Notes under the pieces: model-generated
The model's input: the letters and a program-made list of their open reading frames with translations, nothing else
What the model was told of the DNA's origin: nothing
Databases searched by the model: none
In this document: in pieces, positions 7,060-14,389 of the stretch
Layout: every line of letters starts with the position of its first letter
Numbering within the stretch: the first letter of the stretch is position 1
Origin: an uncultured Clostridia bacterium
Lineage (GTDB): Bacteria > Bacillota > Clostridia > Oscillospirales > CAG-272
Length of the DNA stretch: 18,761 bases
NCBI GenBank assembly: GCA_947627815.1
Contig: CANQXN010000016.1
Coordinates: 1-18,761, forward strand
Reading direction: 5' to 3'
Position numbers and translations under genes: made by a program

Positions 7060-7977
7060 TTATTCGCCGTCATGCCGTTGCCTTGCCGCCTCGCTCAAAA
7101 GAATGGCGGCGGCGCAGGACACATTGAAAGAATCGATTTTTCCGTACATCGGGATGGAAACAAAACCGTCGCACTGTTCCTGCACCGGCCGGGCAAGACC
7201 GCTCCCCTCGTTTCCCATCACCAGGGCGAAAGCGCCTGTCATGTTCACGCCCGTCATGACCTCGCCGCCCGCCTGCGCGCCATAAATCCAGACGCCGGCT
7301 TTTTTCAGATATTCTATGGCCGCCGTAATGCTGCTCACCTTGGCAAGCGGCAGATAGTGTACCGCGCCGGCCGAGGCTTTGACGGCCACCGACGACACCG
7401 GCGCGCTGTGCCGCTTGGGCAGGATCACGCCGTTGACGCCGCAGCATTCCGCCGAGCGCAGAATCGCGCCGAGATTGTGCGGGTCGTTGATATCGTCCAG
7501 CAAAAGGAAGAAAGGCTTTTCCCCCTTTGCCTCGGCGCGCGTCACAAGCTCGTCCAAAGAGAGGTAGTTCACCGGGCTGACCAGCGCGACGACGCCCTGA
7601 TGCGTCGTTGTCCCCGTCATTTCCTCGAGTTTGGCGGCTGTCGCTTCGGAAAAAGGAATACCGTTTTCCGCCGCCAGGGCGGCGATGACCTTGACAGAGC
7701 CTTCCCTATCGCCTTTGCGCAGGAAAATTTTTTCTACCGTGCGGTCGCTCTTCAGCGCCTCTAAGACGGCGTTGCGCCCGTAAATGATCAGTTCGTCCCG
7801 CTCCGCTTCCCGCGCGGGATCGGGGCGGGTGCGCTTGTCCGGATAGGATTTTTCTATTTCCGTCTGCTTCGTCAAAGGAGCCGGACGCCCGCCGACGGCG
7901 GCGTGGCGCGCCAGCGGCGGCCGCCTGTCCGTGCGAGGAAAAGGCTTGTTTTTGCTACTGTATTTCTCTTTTGTCAT
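7060..7977 (-). CDS. rlmB: 23S rRNA (guanosine-2'-O)-methyltransferase RlmB-like (TrmH/SpoU family)
   Basis: This is a SpoU/TrmH-family RNA 2'-O-ribose methyltransferase of 305 residues. It has an RNA-binding substrate domain (IIYGRNAVLEALKS, 64-77) and the knotted SAM domain with all three family motifs. These are NDPHNLGAILRSAE (164-177), MGNEGSGL (254-261) and IPMYGKIDSFNVSCAAAI (275-292). By analogy it modifies a guanosine in the 23S peptidyl-transferase region, but the substrate is not proven by sequence. The first 60 residues are a basic, proline-rich extension absent from Escherichia coli RlmB. The ATG at 7975-7977 has GAGGT upstream and a promoter at 8026-8054. The stop codon lies in the loop of a GGCGA/TCGCC mini-hairpin. 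The degenerate P-type ATPase gene follows 63 nt later. Confidence 0.9.
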   Translation of the reverse strand: MTKEKYSSKNKPFPRTDRRPPLARHAAVGGRPAPLTKQTEIEKSYPDKRTRPDPAREAERDELIIYGRNAVLEALKSDRTVEKIFLRKGDREGSVKVIAALAAENGIPFSEATAAKLEEMTGTTTHQGVVALVSPVNYLSLDELVTRAEAKGEKPFFLLLDDINDPHNLGAILRSAECCGVNGVILPKRHSAPVSSVAVKASAGAVHYLPLAKVSSITAAIEYLKKAGVWIYGAQAGGEVMTGVNMTGAFALVMGNEGSGLARPVQEQCDGFVSIPMYGKIDSFNVSCAAAILLSEAARQRHDGE

Positions 7978-8025
7978 CCCATTTTACCTCGTTTGCGATA
8001 TACAAAACCGACTGTATGATACTTG

Positions 8026-8054
8026 ATTATACCATATTCCGGCGGATTTGTATA
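8026..8054 (-). promoter_or_regulatory. Promoter of rlmB and the downstream membrane-protein gene
   Basis: The minus strand has -10 TATAAT (8026-8031) and -35 TATACA (8049-8054, 4 of 6) with a 17-bp spacer. It lies just downstream of the terminator of the preceding unit, as expected for a new transcription start. Confidence 0.65.
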
Positions 8055-8071
8055 CCCTTTTTCAAAAAAAG

Positions 8072-8110
8072 CCAAAAAACAAACAACACGCCGCAAGGGC
8101 GTGTTGTTTG
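8072..8110 (-). terminator. Strong intrinsic terminator after the zinc-ribbon gene
   Basis: A 13-bp perfect stem (8098-8110 with 8080-8092) has a 5-nt loop and is followed on the minus strand by TTTTTTGG and further T-runs. It ends the sigma-factor/zinc-ribbon transcript. Confidence 0.92.
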
Positions 8111-8126
8111 TTATGCCGTTTTGCAA

Positions 8127-8408
8127 TCAGGCTTCTTCGGCCTTCATGGCAGCAAAGCACTCGCTGCAATAGACAGGGCGGTCGCTGGTGGGCTGGAAAG
8201 GAACTTTCGCCACTTTGCCGCACTTGGCGCAGGTGGTTTCAAAGAGTTCCCGTGGAGCCTTGCCGTTGTTCTTGCGCGCATCGCGGCAGGCTTTGCAACG
8301 CTGGGGCTGATTCTGGAAGCCCTTTTCAGCGTAAAACTCCTGCTCGCCGGCCGTGAACACAAAATCCTGACCGCACTCTTTGCATTTCAGTGTGATGTCC
8401 TGGTACAT
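8127..8408 (-). CDS. Small double zinc-ribbon protein
   Basis: This 93-residue soluble protein has two Cys4 modules. The first is C9-x2-C12 with C38-x2-C41, including the motif KCKECGQDFVFTAGEQEFYA typical of the 'probable zinc-ribbon' (zf-trcl) family. The second is C60-x2-C63 with C81-x2-C84. Such proteins are widespread in Clostridia and have no assigned biochemical role; nucleic-acid or ribosome binding is only a guess. The ATG at 8406-8408 follows GCGAGGAGAAAG. The gene is 124 nt downstream of the sigma-factor gene in the same direction. No promoter is evident in the gap, and a terminator follows directly, so it is probably the last gene of that transcript. Confidence 0.88.
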   Translation of the reverse strand: MYQDITLKCKECGQDFVFTAGEQEFYAEKGFQNQPQRCKACRDARKNNGKAPRELFETTCAKCGKVAKVPFQPTSDRPVYCSECFAAMKAEEA

Positions 8409-8439
8409 GCTCTTTCTCCTCGCTTTAAATTGGAAAATT

Positions 8440-8505
8440 TTACCCCGGACGGATTCAAACCGTCACCTTTGCATGGAAACAACGCTCTCATTAAGCTACA
8501 ATGGG
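8440..8505 (-). pseudogene. tRNA-like remnant (degenerate tRNA)
   Basis: In minus-strand sense there is a complete T-arm: GACGG, loop TTTGAAT and CCGTC. Upstream come an AGGT-like variable loop, a D-stem-like TAGCTT/GAGC, and downstream a possible 3' acceptor CGGGGTA. The D-loop is only about 5 nt and lacks GG. The anticodon region is about 4 nt short, with no clean 5-bp stem and 7-nt loop. The would-be 5' acceptor does not pair with the 3' one, and no CCA is encoded. I read it as a decayed tRNA or a tRNA-derived scar, not a working gene, and an anticodon cannot be assigned. It lies between the sigma-factor and zinc-ribbon genes. A chance mimic remains possible. Confidence 0.4.
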
Positions 8506-8532
8506 CATATCTATCCTCTGGCCTTTTCTTTT

Positions 8533-9075
8533 TTAAAGAGAATCGGCCGAAAGAATCCTGATTTTTCGTTTGATCCGGTACATGGCGTTGTCCACGCTTT
8601 TCACAGGGACAGACAGTATGTCGGCGATCTTTTGATAAGAACAGCCTTTCACATACAGGGGCAAAACTTTCTTCTCCAAGGGGGAAAGGCAAGCAAGAAT
8701 TTTCTCTGTACAAGGGTTGTTTACATCAATTTCAGAAAAACGGTTGTGTTTGGGTTTTACCGGCGGTTTTTGTCTGGTTCGCTGGGCGGCCGCCTGTTTT
8801 CTGCGCAGAGAAATCATACAGTTGCGCAGACAAATCTTTGCAAAAAGCCCGAAGGTGACTTGATCTTTGGAAAAATCGTAGCGCTGTGCGGCGCGGTAAA
8901 GCGCGATCCTTGCCTCCTGCTCGAGATCCTCCCGTTCAAGTCCCGGGCAGATACCTTGAAACCGCAGTACGGTGGATTCGATCAAAGAGGCATATGCCTG
9001 ACAAATGTCCTCAAACGGGCGGTCATCCCCCACCTGAATCGCACGCAACGCCTGCTCTAACTTTTCCTTCGTCAT
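8533..9075 (-). CDS. Sigma-70 family RNA polymerase sigma factor, SigH-like
   Basis: This 180-residue alternative sigma factor has region 2 at about 25-95 (LEREDLEQEARIALYRAAQR, then FGLFAKICLRNCMISLRRK). A short basic linker follows, then region 4 at about 128-172 (LSPLEKKVLPLYVKGCSYQK, then a helix-turn-helix with SVDNAMYRIKRKI). The layout resembles the sporulation/stationary-phase SigH group, although it is shorter than Bacillus SigH (about 218 aa). The LPLYVKGCSYQKIADIL region-4 variant is common in clostridial SigH-like factors. The ATG at 9073-9075 has only a weak SD (GAAGA), yet no better start exists. Transcription comes from a consensus promoter at 9166-9193 and continues into the zinc-ribbon gene. 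Confidence 0.85.
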   Translation of the reverse strand: MTKEKLEQALRAIQVGDDRPFEDICQAYASLIESTVLRFQGICPGLEREDLEQEARIALYRAAQRYDFSKDQVTFGLFAKICLRNCMISLRRKQAAAQRTRQKPPVKPKHNRFSEIDVNNPCTEKILACLSPLEKKVLPLYVKGCSYQKIADILSVPVKSVDNAMYRIKRKIRILSADSL

Positions 9076-9165
9076 TCTTCGTGTGCCGCCATATCCGACC
9101 CGAGCGCCAAGGATCCTGTCCCGAGCGAATCGTCATGACCATAACAAATATTAACCACTGTATTT

Positions 9166-9193
9166 ATTATATCATGTATTTGCAATTTGTCAA
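9166..9193 (-). promoter_or_regulatory. Consensus promoter of the sigma-factor gene
   Basis: On the minus strand, perfect TTGACA (9188-9193) and TATAAT (9166-9171) are separated by 16 bp. The 5' untranslated region is about 85 nt. Confidence 0.88.
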
Positions 9194-9227
9194 CAGTAAT
9201 TTTAAAAAAAATTAAAGACGGTTTTCT

Positions 9228-9250
9228 AAAAAACGCAAAAATAACGCGTT
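9228..9250 (-). terminator. Weak terminator-like hairpin after the DUF4364 gene
   Basis: On the minus strand, AACGC (9246-9250) pairs with GCGTT (9232-9236) around a T-rich 9-nt loop, and TTTT follows. The stem is only 5 bp. It lies between the DUF4364 stop and the next promoter, which favours a real if weak terminator. Confidence 0.4.
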
Positions 9251-9274
9251 GTGATCCTCGACGCGGCGGTGGGG

Positions 9275-9820
9275 TCAGCTCACAAGATAATCGATTTCGC
9301 CGGTCAGAAGCGCCAGCACCCCACGGTAGACCACCTCGGGTTTTTCATCGAAATAATAGCGCATCAATTCCAGCTGCTGCTGTGTTTCCGCCATAATAGT
9401 CACTTCCATGAGCGGCGCTTCGTTCTGAAAGATCCGGCAGATCAGGTCGTAGCGGCCGTCCGGCCGGCATTTCGCGGAAGTCTCAATGCGATTGCCGTTC
9501 TTTTTGAAGGAGATCAGGCGCAAAGCGCTTTTCAGGCTCTTATTGCGGATAAAGCCCATCAGATCGGAGGAAAGATTGTCCGCCACCTCGATGCCGCGAT
9601 CGGAAATGATATAATAGGTTTGACCCTTATCCTGCACTTCCAAAATGTTGCCACAGTCAAGCAGTTCGGCAAAGCATTCGGCAAACTCCAGCGTATTCAC
9701 AATACCGTCTTGTACGACAATGTCATTGATATCGGCATAATCCATCGGCTGATTGATATTGCGGAGCAGATAGAGAATAAAAATTTTGATATCGTTTTTT
9801 TCACGCAAAGGTGCCTGCAT
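9275..9820 (-). CDS. DUF4364 family protein (winged-helix-like)
   Basis: I take the ATG at 9818-9820 (MQAPLREKNDIKIFILYLLR; 181 aa), because the conserved domain begins there and AAAGGCGG precedes it. The longer frame from a TTG at 9886 would overlap a transcription terminator. The family (DUF4364) is common in Clostridia. Residues about 8-75 read as a winged helix: FILYLLRNINQPMDYADIND, then a recognition-like helix, then a wing YYIISDRGIEVADNL. The rest forms a mixed alpha/beta domain. A transcriptional-regulator role is plausible but unproven. No promoter is visible in the 43 nt after the upstream terminator, so it may depend on read-through. Confidence 0.82.
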   Translation of the reverse strand: MQAPLREKNDIKIFILYLLRNINQPMDYADINDIVVQDGIVNTLEFAECFAELLDCGNILEVQDKGQTYYIISDRGIEVADNLSSDLMGFIRNKSLKSALRLISFKKNGNRIETSAKCRPDGRYDLICRIFQNEAPLMEVTIMAETQQQLELMRYYFDEKPEVVYRGVLALLTGEIDYLVS

Positions 9821-9863
9821 GGCCACCGCCTTTCCCGCGTTTTGCGTATCTGCCCTTGGCCGG

Positions 9864-9891
9864 AAAAAGCTCTCGCCGACAGGCAAGAGCT
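9864..9891 (-). terminator. Intrinsic terminator of the substrate-binding protein gene
   Basis: On the minus strand a 10-bp stem AGCTCTTGCC/GGCGAGAGCT (one G-U pair) with a TGTC tetraloop is followed by TTTT. It lies 42 nt after the stop of the lipoprotein gene. Confidence 0.9.
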
Positions 9892-9933
9892 ATGTTCCGG
9901 TTCAAGGCTTTCCTATTTCAAATCCTGGTTGGT

Positions 9934-12099
9934 TTATTCAGCGTTTTCTTCGGTATTCTCTTCGGGGGTTTCGTCGGTATTCCCTTCGGTTGTTTCCTCT
10001 TCTACGACGGGAACATAATTCTTATATTCGGCTTCGGTGAAATCCAGGCCGCCGAAATAGGTCAGAATCACATCATCCAGCTCGCCGGAAAAAGCAATCG
10101 TCGTATCCCAGAAGATCACAGGCGCGATGGGCATATCGTTCAAGAGCAGCGCTTCCGCCTGATGGAGGAGTGCGGCGCGTTTGGCGGCATCCTGCTCCTT
10201 GATCGCATTCATCATGAGATCATCGTAATCTTTATTATAATAGCCGGTCACATGATGCTGGAGAATGTCGAAATCTTCCTGGGTATCGAAGGAATAAGCG
10301 CGGCCGCAATAGACGCCGGCAAAGGCGGCGAGCGGCACGAACGCGTCGGTGGTCAGCATGTTGATGTCGGCCAGGATGACATCAAAATCGGCGTTGTTGT
10401 AGGCGTCAAGATAATCATCGTGAAGCAGGCCGTCATACACCACTTCCGTCCCCACGACCATGTTGCCGTTTTCGTCCTTTTTGTGGGTGGTTTCATTGTA
10501 GGTGACAATGTTGTACCCGTAGATTCGCACGCTCACATTAAAGCCGAGCGATTTCCAGGCCTCCGCCGCCATCTGCGCGATGATAATATCATACTCGGTG
10601 GCGCGGACGGCAATGGAAAAGCTGCCGCCCGAAACGCCGGCCTCGCGCAAAAGCGCTTTGGCAGCATCGATATCGGCGCCGGTGGAAAGGGCGTAGGACG
10701 AGGCGTTGGCTCGGAAGGAAGTCTTGCGTTCGGTTTCAAAAACGCCGTCGGTGATCAGCGTGGAAGCCGCGCTGCCGCACCCGATCGCCGCCGCGATGGC
10801 CTCTCTGTCAAGCGCCAACGAGAGCGCCCGGCGCACTCTGGCGTCGGCAAAGAGAGGATTGGCTTCGTTGAACAAAAGCGAGCCGGTAGACATGGCGGAA
10901 TAGTGGTTGGCTTCGAGTTCGGAGCCGGCCGGCAGGGCGCCGTTGGCGAGAATCTTGCCCTCGGTATATTGATTGACGAAATAGGACTTGTTGTTCTCAA
11001 GATCCTCCATCACAAGTGCAAGATAATCCGCGCTGCTTTCGACGCGGACATCCTCGCGGATCTTGCTTTCCGCCATCGCTTTCAGCGTATCTTCTAAGGC
11101 GCTGCCGTAGCTTTCCTTCTCTTCTTCGGTCATAGCGTCGCGGATGGTCTTGATGGTATTCTCAAGGAGATTGGGATTTTGCGCGATTTTTCTGGCATAT
11201 CTCGCGTCAAGAAACGCCACGGTGTCATCATGACCGTAGGTCATATTCACCATGATCCGATAAGGCGTCACATACTTGTCAAGCGCCACATTTTCCTTTT
11301 CCTGATCGCGGTAGAATTGCAGATTCCGCTCAAATATCATAGAAGGACGGCTGGCCACATCGGCGTCTTCGCCCTGCGTGGTGCCGAAGGAAACCCGCTT
11401 CAGATAGAAGGGGCCGTTGCTCTGCATGATGGCCACCAGGGTGGACCAGTCGTTTTCCTTATCTTCCTCTTTGTTGTAAATCTTCTTGATGACATCGCTC
11501 CGGATCGGATACAGCGCCACGGAAGCGCAGTTTCTCAAAAACTGCTCGCCGCTTGCCCAATCCTCCAGCGTGATGGTCAAGGTGTCCTCACGCGTACTGT
11601 CGATCCCGAGGTCGGAAATCGAACGCACATCTTCGTCATTCCCGCCGCTTTTCACAGCCGCGGCGTTCTTAATGGGGAAAAGCAGCGCGGCCGCCTCGCA
11701 GTTAAACGCGGGGTCGAGAATCCTCTCCCAGGAATTGATAAAGTCATCCGCCGTCACCAGCGTGCCGTCGCTCCAGTGCGTGGTCTTCAGTTTGATTTCC
11801 AGCACATGTTCGCCGTCACGGTTGGTATATTCTTCCCACTCATCGGCTAAAGCGCCTTTCAAACGGCCGTTTTTATCAATCGTGGTCAGCCCCTGATAGA
11901 GCAGGGGGAGCAGTTTGGCGCTGTCGGCATCGGCATAAGCCACCGCCGGATCCAGACTGACCGTATAAGGCATGTAGATCTCAATAATGGCGCCGGGATT
12001 CTCTTCGCTCACATTGCTGCAGGAGCTGAACAGCACAGCAAGCCCCGAGAGCATCAGGACAGCGAGAAATACCGCAAGCGCTTTTCTGATTGTTTTCAA
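9934..12099 (-). CDS. ABC-transporter substrate-binding lipoprotein, oligopeptide type (SBP_bac_5)
   Basis: This is a 721-residue extracellular lipoprotein of the OppA/DppA family. The start is TTG (12097-12099) after AAGGAGG. It gives a lipoprotein signal MKTIRKALAVFLAVLMLSGL with LFSSC, so Cys27 would be lipidated. Family features include the start SLDPAVAYADADSAKLLPLL, the HWSDGTLVTADDFINSWERI segment and ARVRRALSLALDREAIAAAI. It is longer than typical OppA (about 540 aa), mainly through an inserted charged segment in the middle and an acidic, probably disordered C-terminus (VVEEETTEGNTDETPEENTE). No permease or ATPase gene is adjacent, so it is an orphan binding protein. The ligand is unknown, with peptides most likely. 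It has its own promoter and terminator. Confidence 0.9.
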   Translation of the reverse strand: MKTIRKALAVFLAVLMLSGLAVLFSSCSNVSEENPGAIIEIYMPYTVSLDPAVAYADADSAKLLPLLYQGLTTIDKNGRLKGALADEWEEYTNRDGEHVLEIKLKTTHWSDGTLVTADDFINSWERILDPAFNCEAAALLFPIKNAAAVKSGGNDEDVRSISDLGIDSTREDTLTITLEDWASGEQFLRNCASVALYPIRSDVIKKIYNKEEDKENDWSTLVAIMQSNGPFYLKRVSFGTTQGEDADVASRPSMIFERNLQFYRDQEKENVALDKYVTPYRIMVNMTYGHDDTVAFLDARYARKIAQNPNLLENTIKTIRDAMTEEEKESYGSALEDTLKAMAESKIREDVRVESSADYLALVMEDLENNKSYFVNQYTEGKILANGALPAGSELEANHYSAMSTGSLLFNEANPLFADARVRRALSLALDREAIAAAIGCGSAASTLITDGVFETERKTSFRANASSYALSTGADIDAAKALLREAGVSGGSFSIAVRATEYDIIIAQMAAEAWKSLGFNVSVRIYGYNIVTYNETTHKKDENGNMVVGTEVVYDGLLHDDYLDAYNNADFDVILADINMLTTDAFVPLAAFAGVYCGRAYSFDTQEDFDILQHHVTGYYNKDYDDLMMNAIKEQDAAKRAALLHQAEALLLNDMPIAPVIFWDTTIAFSGELDDVILTYFGGLDFTEAEYKNYVPVVEEETTEGNTDETPEENTEENAE

Positions 12100-12139
12100 A
12101 ACTCGTTCCTCCTTAAGGGCAGAATGCGGAATCAACAAA

Positions 12140-12156
12140 GACAATAACCGATTGTC
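12140..12156. repeat. Inverted repeat just downstream of the substrate-binding gene start site
   Basis: The arms GACAAT (12140-12145) and ATTGTC (12151-12156) are separated by 5 nt. They lie about +9 to +25 relative to the predicted start. A 10-bp palindrome TACTATAGTA (12163-12172) abuts it. This is a position where repressors often bind, but the role is inference. Confidence 0.4.
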
Positions 12157-12171
12157 CATATGTACTATAGT

Positions 12172-12200
12172 ATTATATCACTAAATATTGATATTGGCAA
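12172..12200 (-). promoter_or_regulatory. Promoter of the substrate-binding protein gene
   Basis: On the minus strand, TTGCCA (12195-12200, 5 of 6) and TATAAT (12172-12177) are 17 bp apart. The 12100-12404 interval holds this promoter and the inverted repeat; I see no other gene in it. Confidence 0.82.
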
Positions 12201-12404
12201 GAGATATTTTTGGTTCCTTTTTTTCTTTTTCCTATTTTGGGCTTTTGCACAAAAGCTTTTTTTGTTTTTTGTGGATAATTCACATGGCATTTTCCGCTTT
12301 TTTACCATATTTGGGAAAGCGTGTATAGATCCCCGCCTCTTGTGTCAAAACTTTCGATGAAGCGTCCGGACACAGCGCCGGACAGCAGAAAAGGAGGAAA
12401 TCTC

Positions 12405-13310
12405 ATGAATCATCCCGAATATGTGCGCACCGATCTTGCCGCCGAGGCCGCATCTCTGTCCGGCGGTTCTTACCCGGACGGCGTCGAGTGCAAAGAAAAG
12501 GACGAACCGGGACTGCACACCACGGTCGTTAACATCACCAACCGTGCCGGCGAGCTGGCCATCGGAAAACCGCGCGGAAGCTACATTACGCTCTTTTTCG
12601 ACCGCCCGTGGGCAGACGAGGTCGACGAGGAAAAACTCGTCTCTGCCATGACCGAACAGTTGGCGCACCTTTTGGAGAGAAGCGGCAAAAAAGTCAGCCG
12701 GATTCTTGTTGTCGGGCTGGGCAACCGCGCCATCGCGGCGGACGCCATCGGCCCCGTCACCTGCGACGCCCTCGCGGTCGATGTGGACGAGTGCAGCGAG
12801 GACGCCTGCCCCCTGCCAAGCGCCGCTCCCACCGTCTGCGCCATCTCCCCGGGGGTGATGGGACAAACCGGCATCGAAACGGCGGCCTTAGTCAAAAGCG
12901 CCATCGCGGCCGCCAAGCCAAGCCATGTCATTGCCGTGGACGCGCTGGCCGCCCGCAGTGCCGACAGGCTCTGCCGCACGGTGCAATTCAGCAATACCGG
13001 CATCGCGCCAGGCTCCGGCGTGGGCAACCGCCGCGCGGCCTTGAACGAGGAAACCTTAGGCGTGCCTGTCATCGCGCTCGGCGTCCCCTCCATCGTGGAT
13101 TCTTCCACCTTAGTCTACGAAACGCTGGAAAAGGCGGGCATTGAGGACATCGCGCCGCCGCTTGTGGAACTGCTCGAAAACAACCGCAGCTTTTTTGTCA
13201 CATTAAAAGACTGCGACGCCGCGTCCGGCAGCCTGGCCGCCCTGATCGCCGGCGCCATCAATCGCCTGCCGGAACGGCTCATGAAAGGACAAGTGCTGTC
13301 ATATACATGA
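12405..13310 (+). CDS. gpr: Germination protease GPR (spore SASP endopeptidase)
   Basis: GPR degrades the DNA-protecting small acid-soluble proteins when spores germinate (peptidase family A25). I chose the ATG at 12405 (MNHPEYVRTDLAAEA; 301 aa) because AAAGGAGGAAA precedes it; the frame is open further upstream without an SD. Conserved blocks are all present. They include GKPRGSYITLF (54-64), VVGLGNRAIAADAIGP (102-117, Asp113), SPGVMGQTGIET (148-159), AVDALAARSADRL (177-189, Asp179), SNTGIAPGSGVGN (196-208) and VPVIALGVPSIVD (220-232). The two conserved Asp residues fit the aspartic-type mechanism. It is somewhat shorter than Bacillus GPR in its C-terminal part. It is followed by spoIIP after 15 nt, the same pair as in Bacillus. 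Confidence 0.95.
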   Translation: MNHPEYVRTDLAAEAASLSGGSYPDGVECKEKDEPGLHTTVVNITNRAGELAIGKPRGSYITLFFDRPWADEVDEEKLVSAMTEQLAHLLERSGKKVSRILVVGLGNRAIAADAIGPVTCDALAVDVDECSEDACPLPSAAPTVCAISPGVMGQTGIETAALVKSAIAAAKPSHVIAVDALAARSADRLCRTVQFSNTGIAPGSGVGNRRAALNEETLGVPVIALGVPSIVDSSTLVYETLEKAGIEDIAPPLVELLENNRSFFVTLKDCDAASGSLAALIAGAINRLPERLMKGQVLSYT

Positions 13311-13325
13311 CACAAGGAGGTAACT

Positions 13326-14312
13326 ATGGAAAAACAAAATACAAGTCTTACCAAAATTCTGGTTCTGATTTTTTCAGGAGTCGCGCTTGTCGCCCTGCTT
13401 GTGGCCTTGATCGTTCTGGTGCAAGGCGCCATCCGGCAGGAGCAGGAGACGCACCGGCTTTTGGCGGAAGCGTTCGGCGCGGCGCGGGGCAGCGAGATGG
13501 CGCCGCCCGCCACCACGATCCCCAAAGAGCTGACCGATCCCCCCGCGACGGAGGAAACCGATCCTCTGCCGGTCTCGGTAGACATTGTTTCGGTGGATCT
13601 TTCCCAAACGCCCTGCGGCATCAGCAATGCCACCTCGTACGGCGTCGATAAAGACGCGCTGGCCGATATGCTCTTGAGCTATCAGCCCGAGGGCGGCGGC
13701 CCCTGGGTGTTGATCCTGCATAGCCACGCGAGTGAAAGCTATGCGCCGGAAGGGGTTTCTTCTGTCAGCGGTGCGTTTTCTTTTACCTCCGATCTTCGCA
13801 ATGAGACGGTTTTTACCGTGGGAGAAGCCCTGGCCGATGTCCTGCGCGCCGCCGGCATCGGCGTCATTCACGCCGATGACACCGACAAGACAGCCGAGGC
13901 CATCATCCGGAAATATCGGCAGGTCTACCCTTCCCTGACCTATGTGCTGGATCTTCACAGAGACGGGATCGTCACGACCGACAACCGCATCGTGCGTTCC
14001 GATGCCACGGTGGGTGATCTGCCCGCCGCCCAGCTGATGCTGGCAATAGGCGCCGACACGGCAAACGGCGGGCGGGAAGGCTGGCAGAAGGATCTGGCCG
14101 CCGCCTACCAGCTGGCCGACCTGATCTCACAAAGCGAGCCTGGCCTCATGCGCGCTACCTTCCTGCGCCCCGAATCGCTCGGACAAACCGGCGCGCCCTG
14201 CGTCATGAACCTTTATGTCGGCACCACCGGCAATACCCTGGCGGAAGCCGTGACTTCCGCGCGGCTCTTTGCCAAATACTATGCCATTTTCATCCTGCGG
14301 CATACCGTTTGA
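13326..14312 (+). CDS. spoIIP: Stage II sporulation protein P (septal peptidoglycan hydrolase)
   Basis: SpoIIP is an amidase/endopeptidase that, with SpoIID and SpoIIM, thins septal peptidoglycan during engulfment of the forespore. This copy has 328 residues. An N-terminal membrane anchor (about 11-33) is followed by a Pro/Thr/Glu-rich linker to about 95, then the catalytic domain. LHSHASESYAP (131-141) has candidate metal-binding His132/His134 and Glu137. DLHRDG (209-214) is the second signature, and N159-E160 lies between them. The ATG at 13326 follows ACAAGGAGGTAAC, 15 nt after gpr. Co-transcription with gpr and a following strong terminator form a complete sporulation unit. No convincing SigE or SigG promoter could be assigned. 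Confidence 0.94.
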   Translation: MEKQNTSLTKILVLIFSGVALVALLVALIVLVQGAIRQEQETHRLLAEAFGAARGSEMAPPATTIPKELTDPPATEETDPLPVSVDIVSVDLSQTPCGISNATSYGVDKDALADMLLSYQPEGGGPWVLILHSHASESYAPEGVSSVSGAFSFTSDLRNETVFTVGEALADVLRAAGIGVIHADDTDKTAEAIIRKYRQVYPSLTYVLDLHRDGIVTTDNRIVRSDATVGDLPAAQLMLAIGADTANGGREGWQKDLAAAYQLADLISQSEPGLMRATFLRPESLGQTGAPCVMNLYVGTTGNTLAEAVTSARLFAKYYAIFILRHTV

Positions 14313-14325
14313 CCCCTTCTCACCG

Positions 14326-14355
14326 AAAAAACACCTGCGGCCGCAGGTGTTTTTT
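14326..14355. terminator. Symmetrical bidirectional terminator between spoIIP and a convergent gene
   Basis: A 30-bp perfect palindrome consists of AAAAAA, a GC-rich 9+9 core and TTTTTT. Read in either direction it is a stem followed by a U-run. It serves spoIIP from the left and the membrane-anchored protein gene (stop at 14390) from the right. Confidence 0.93.
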
Positions 14356-14389
14356 GTTGCTGACAGACTTTTCACGCGCCGTCTCGCGC

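Noticed and set aside
9821..9886. Extended TTG start for the DUF4364 gene
   Set aside because: The extension would run through the terminator of the upstream gene, has no SD, and lies outside the conserved domain.
9811..11097. A 428-codon open frame on the plus strand
   Set aside because: It lies antisense to the well-supported substrate-binding lipoprotein gene. Its translation is low-complexity and has no SD or family resemblance. It is a by-product of codon bias on the opposite strand.
12285..12352. SigG/SigF-like promoter elements upstream of gpr (TGTATA at 12322-12327; GCAT/CATATTT pair at 12287-12312)
   Set aside because: Either the -10 element or the spacing does not fit the consensus. 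A forespore promoter is expected here but cannot be placed with confidence.
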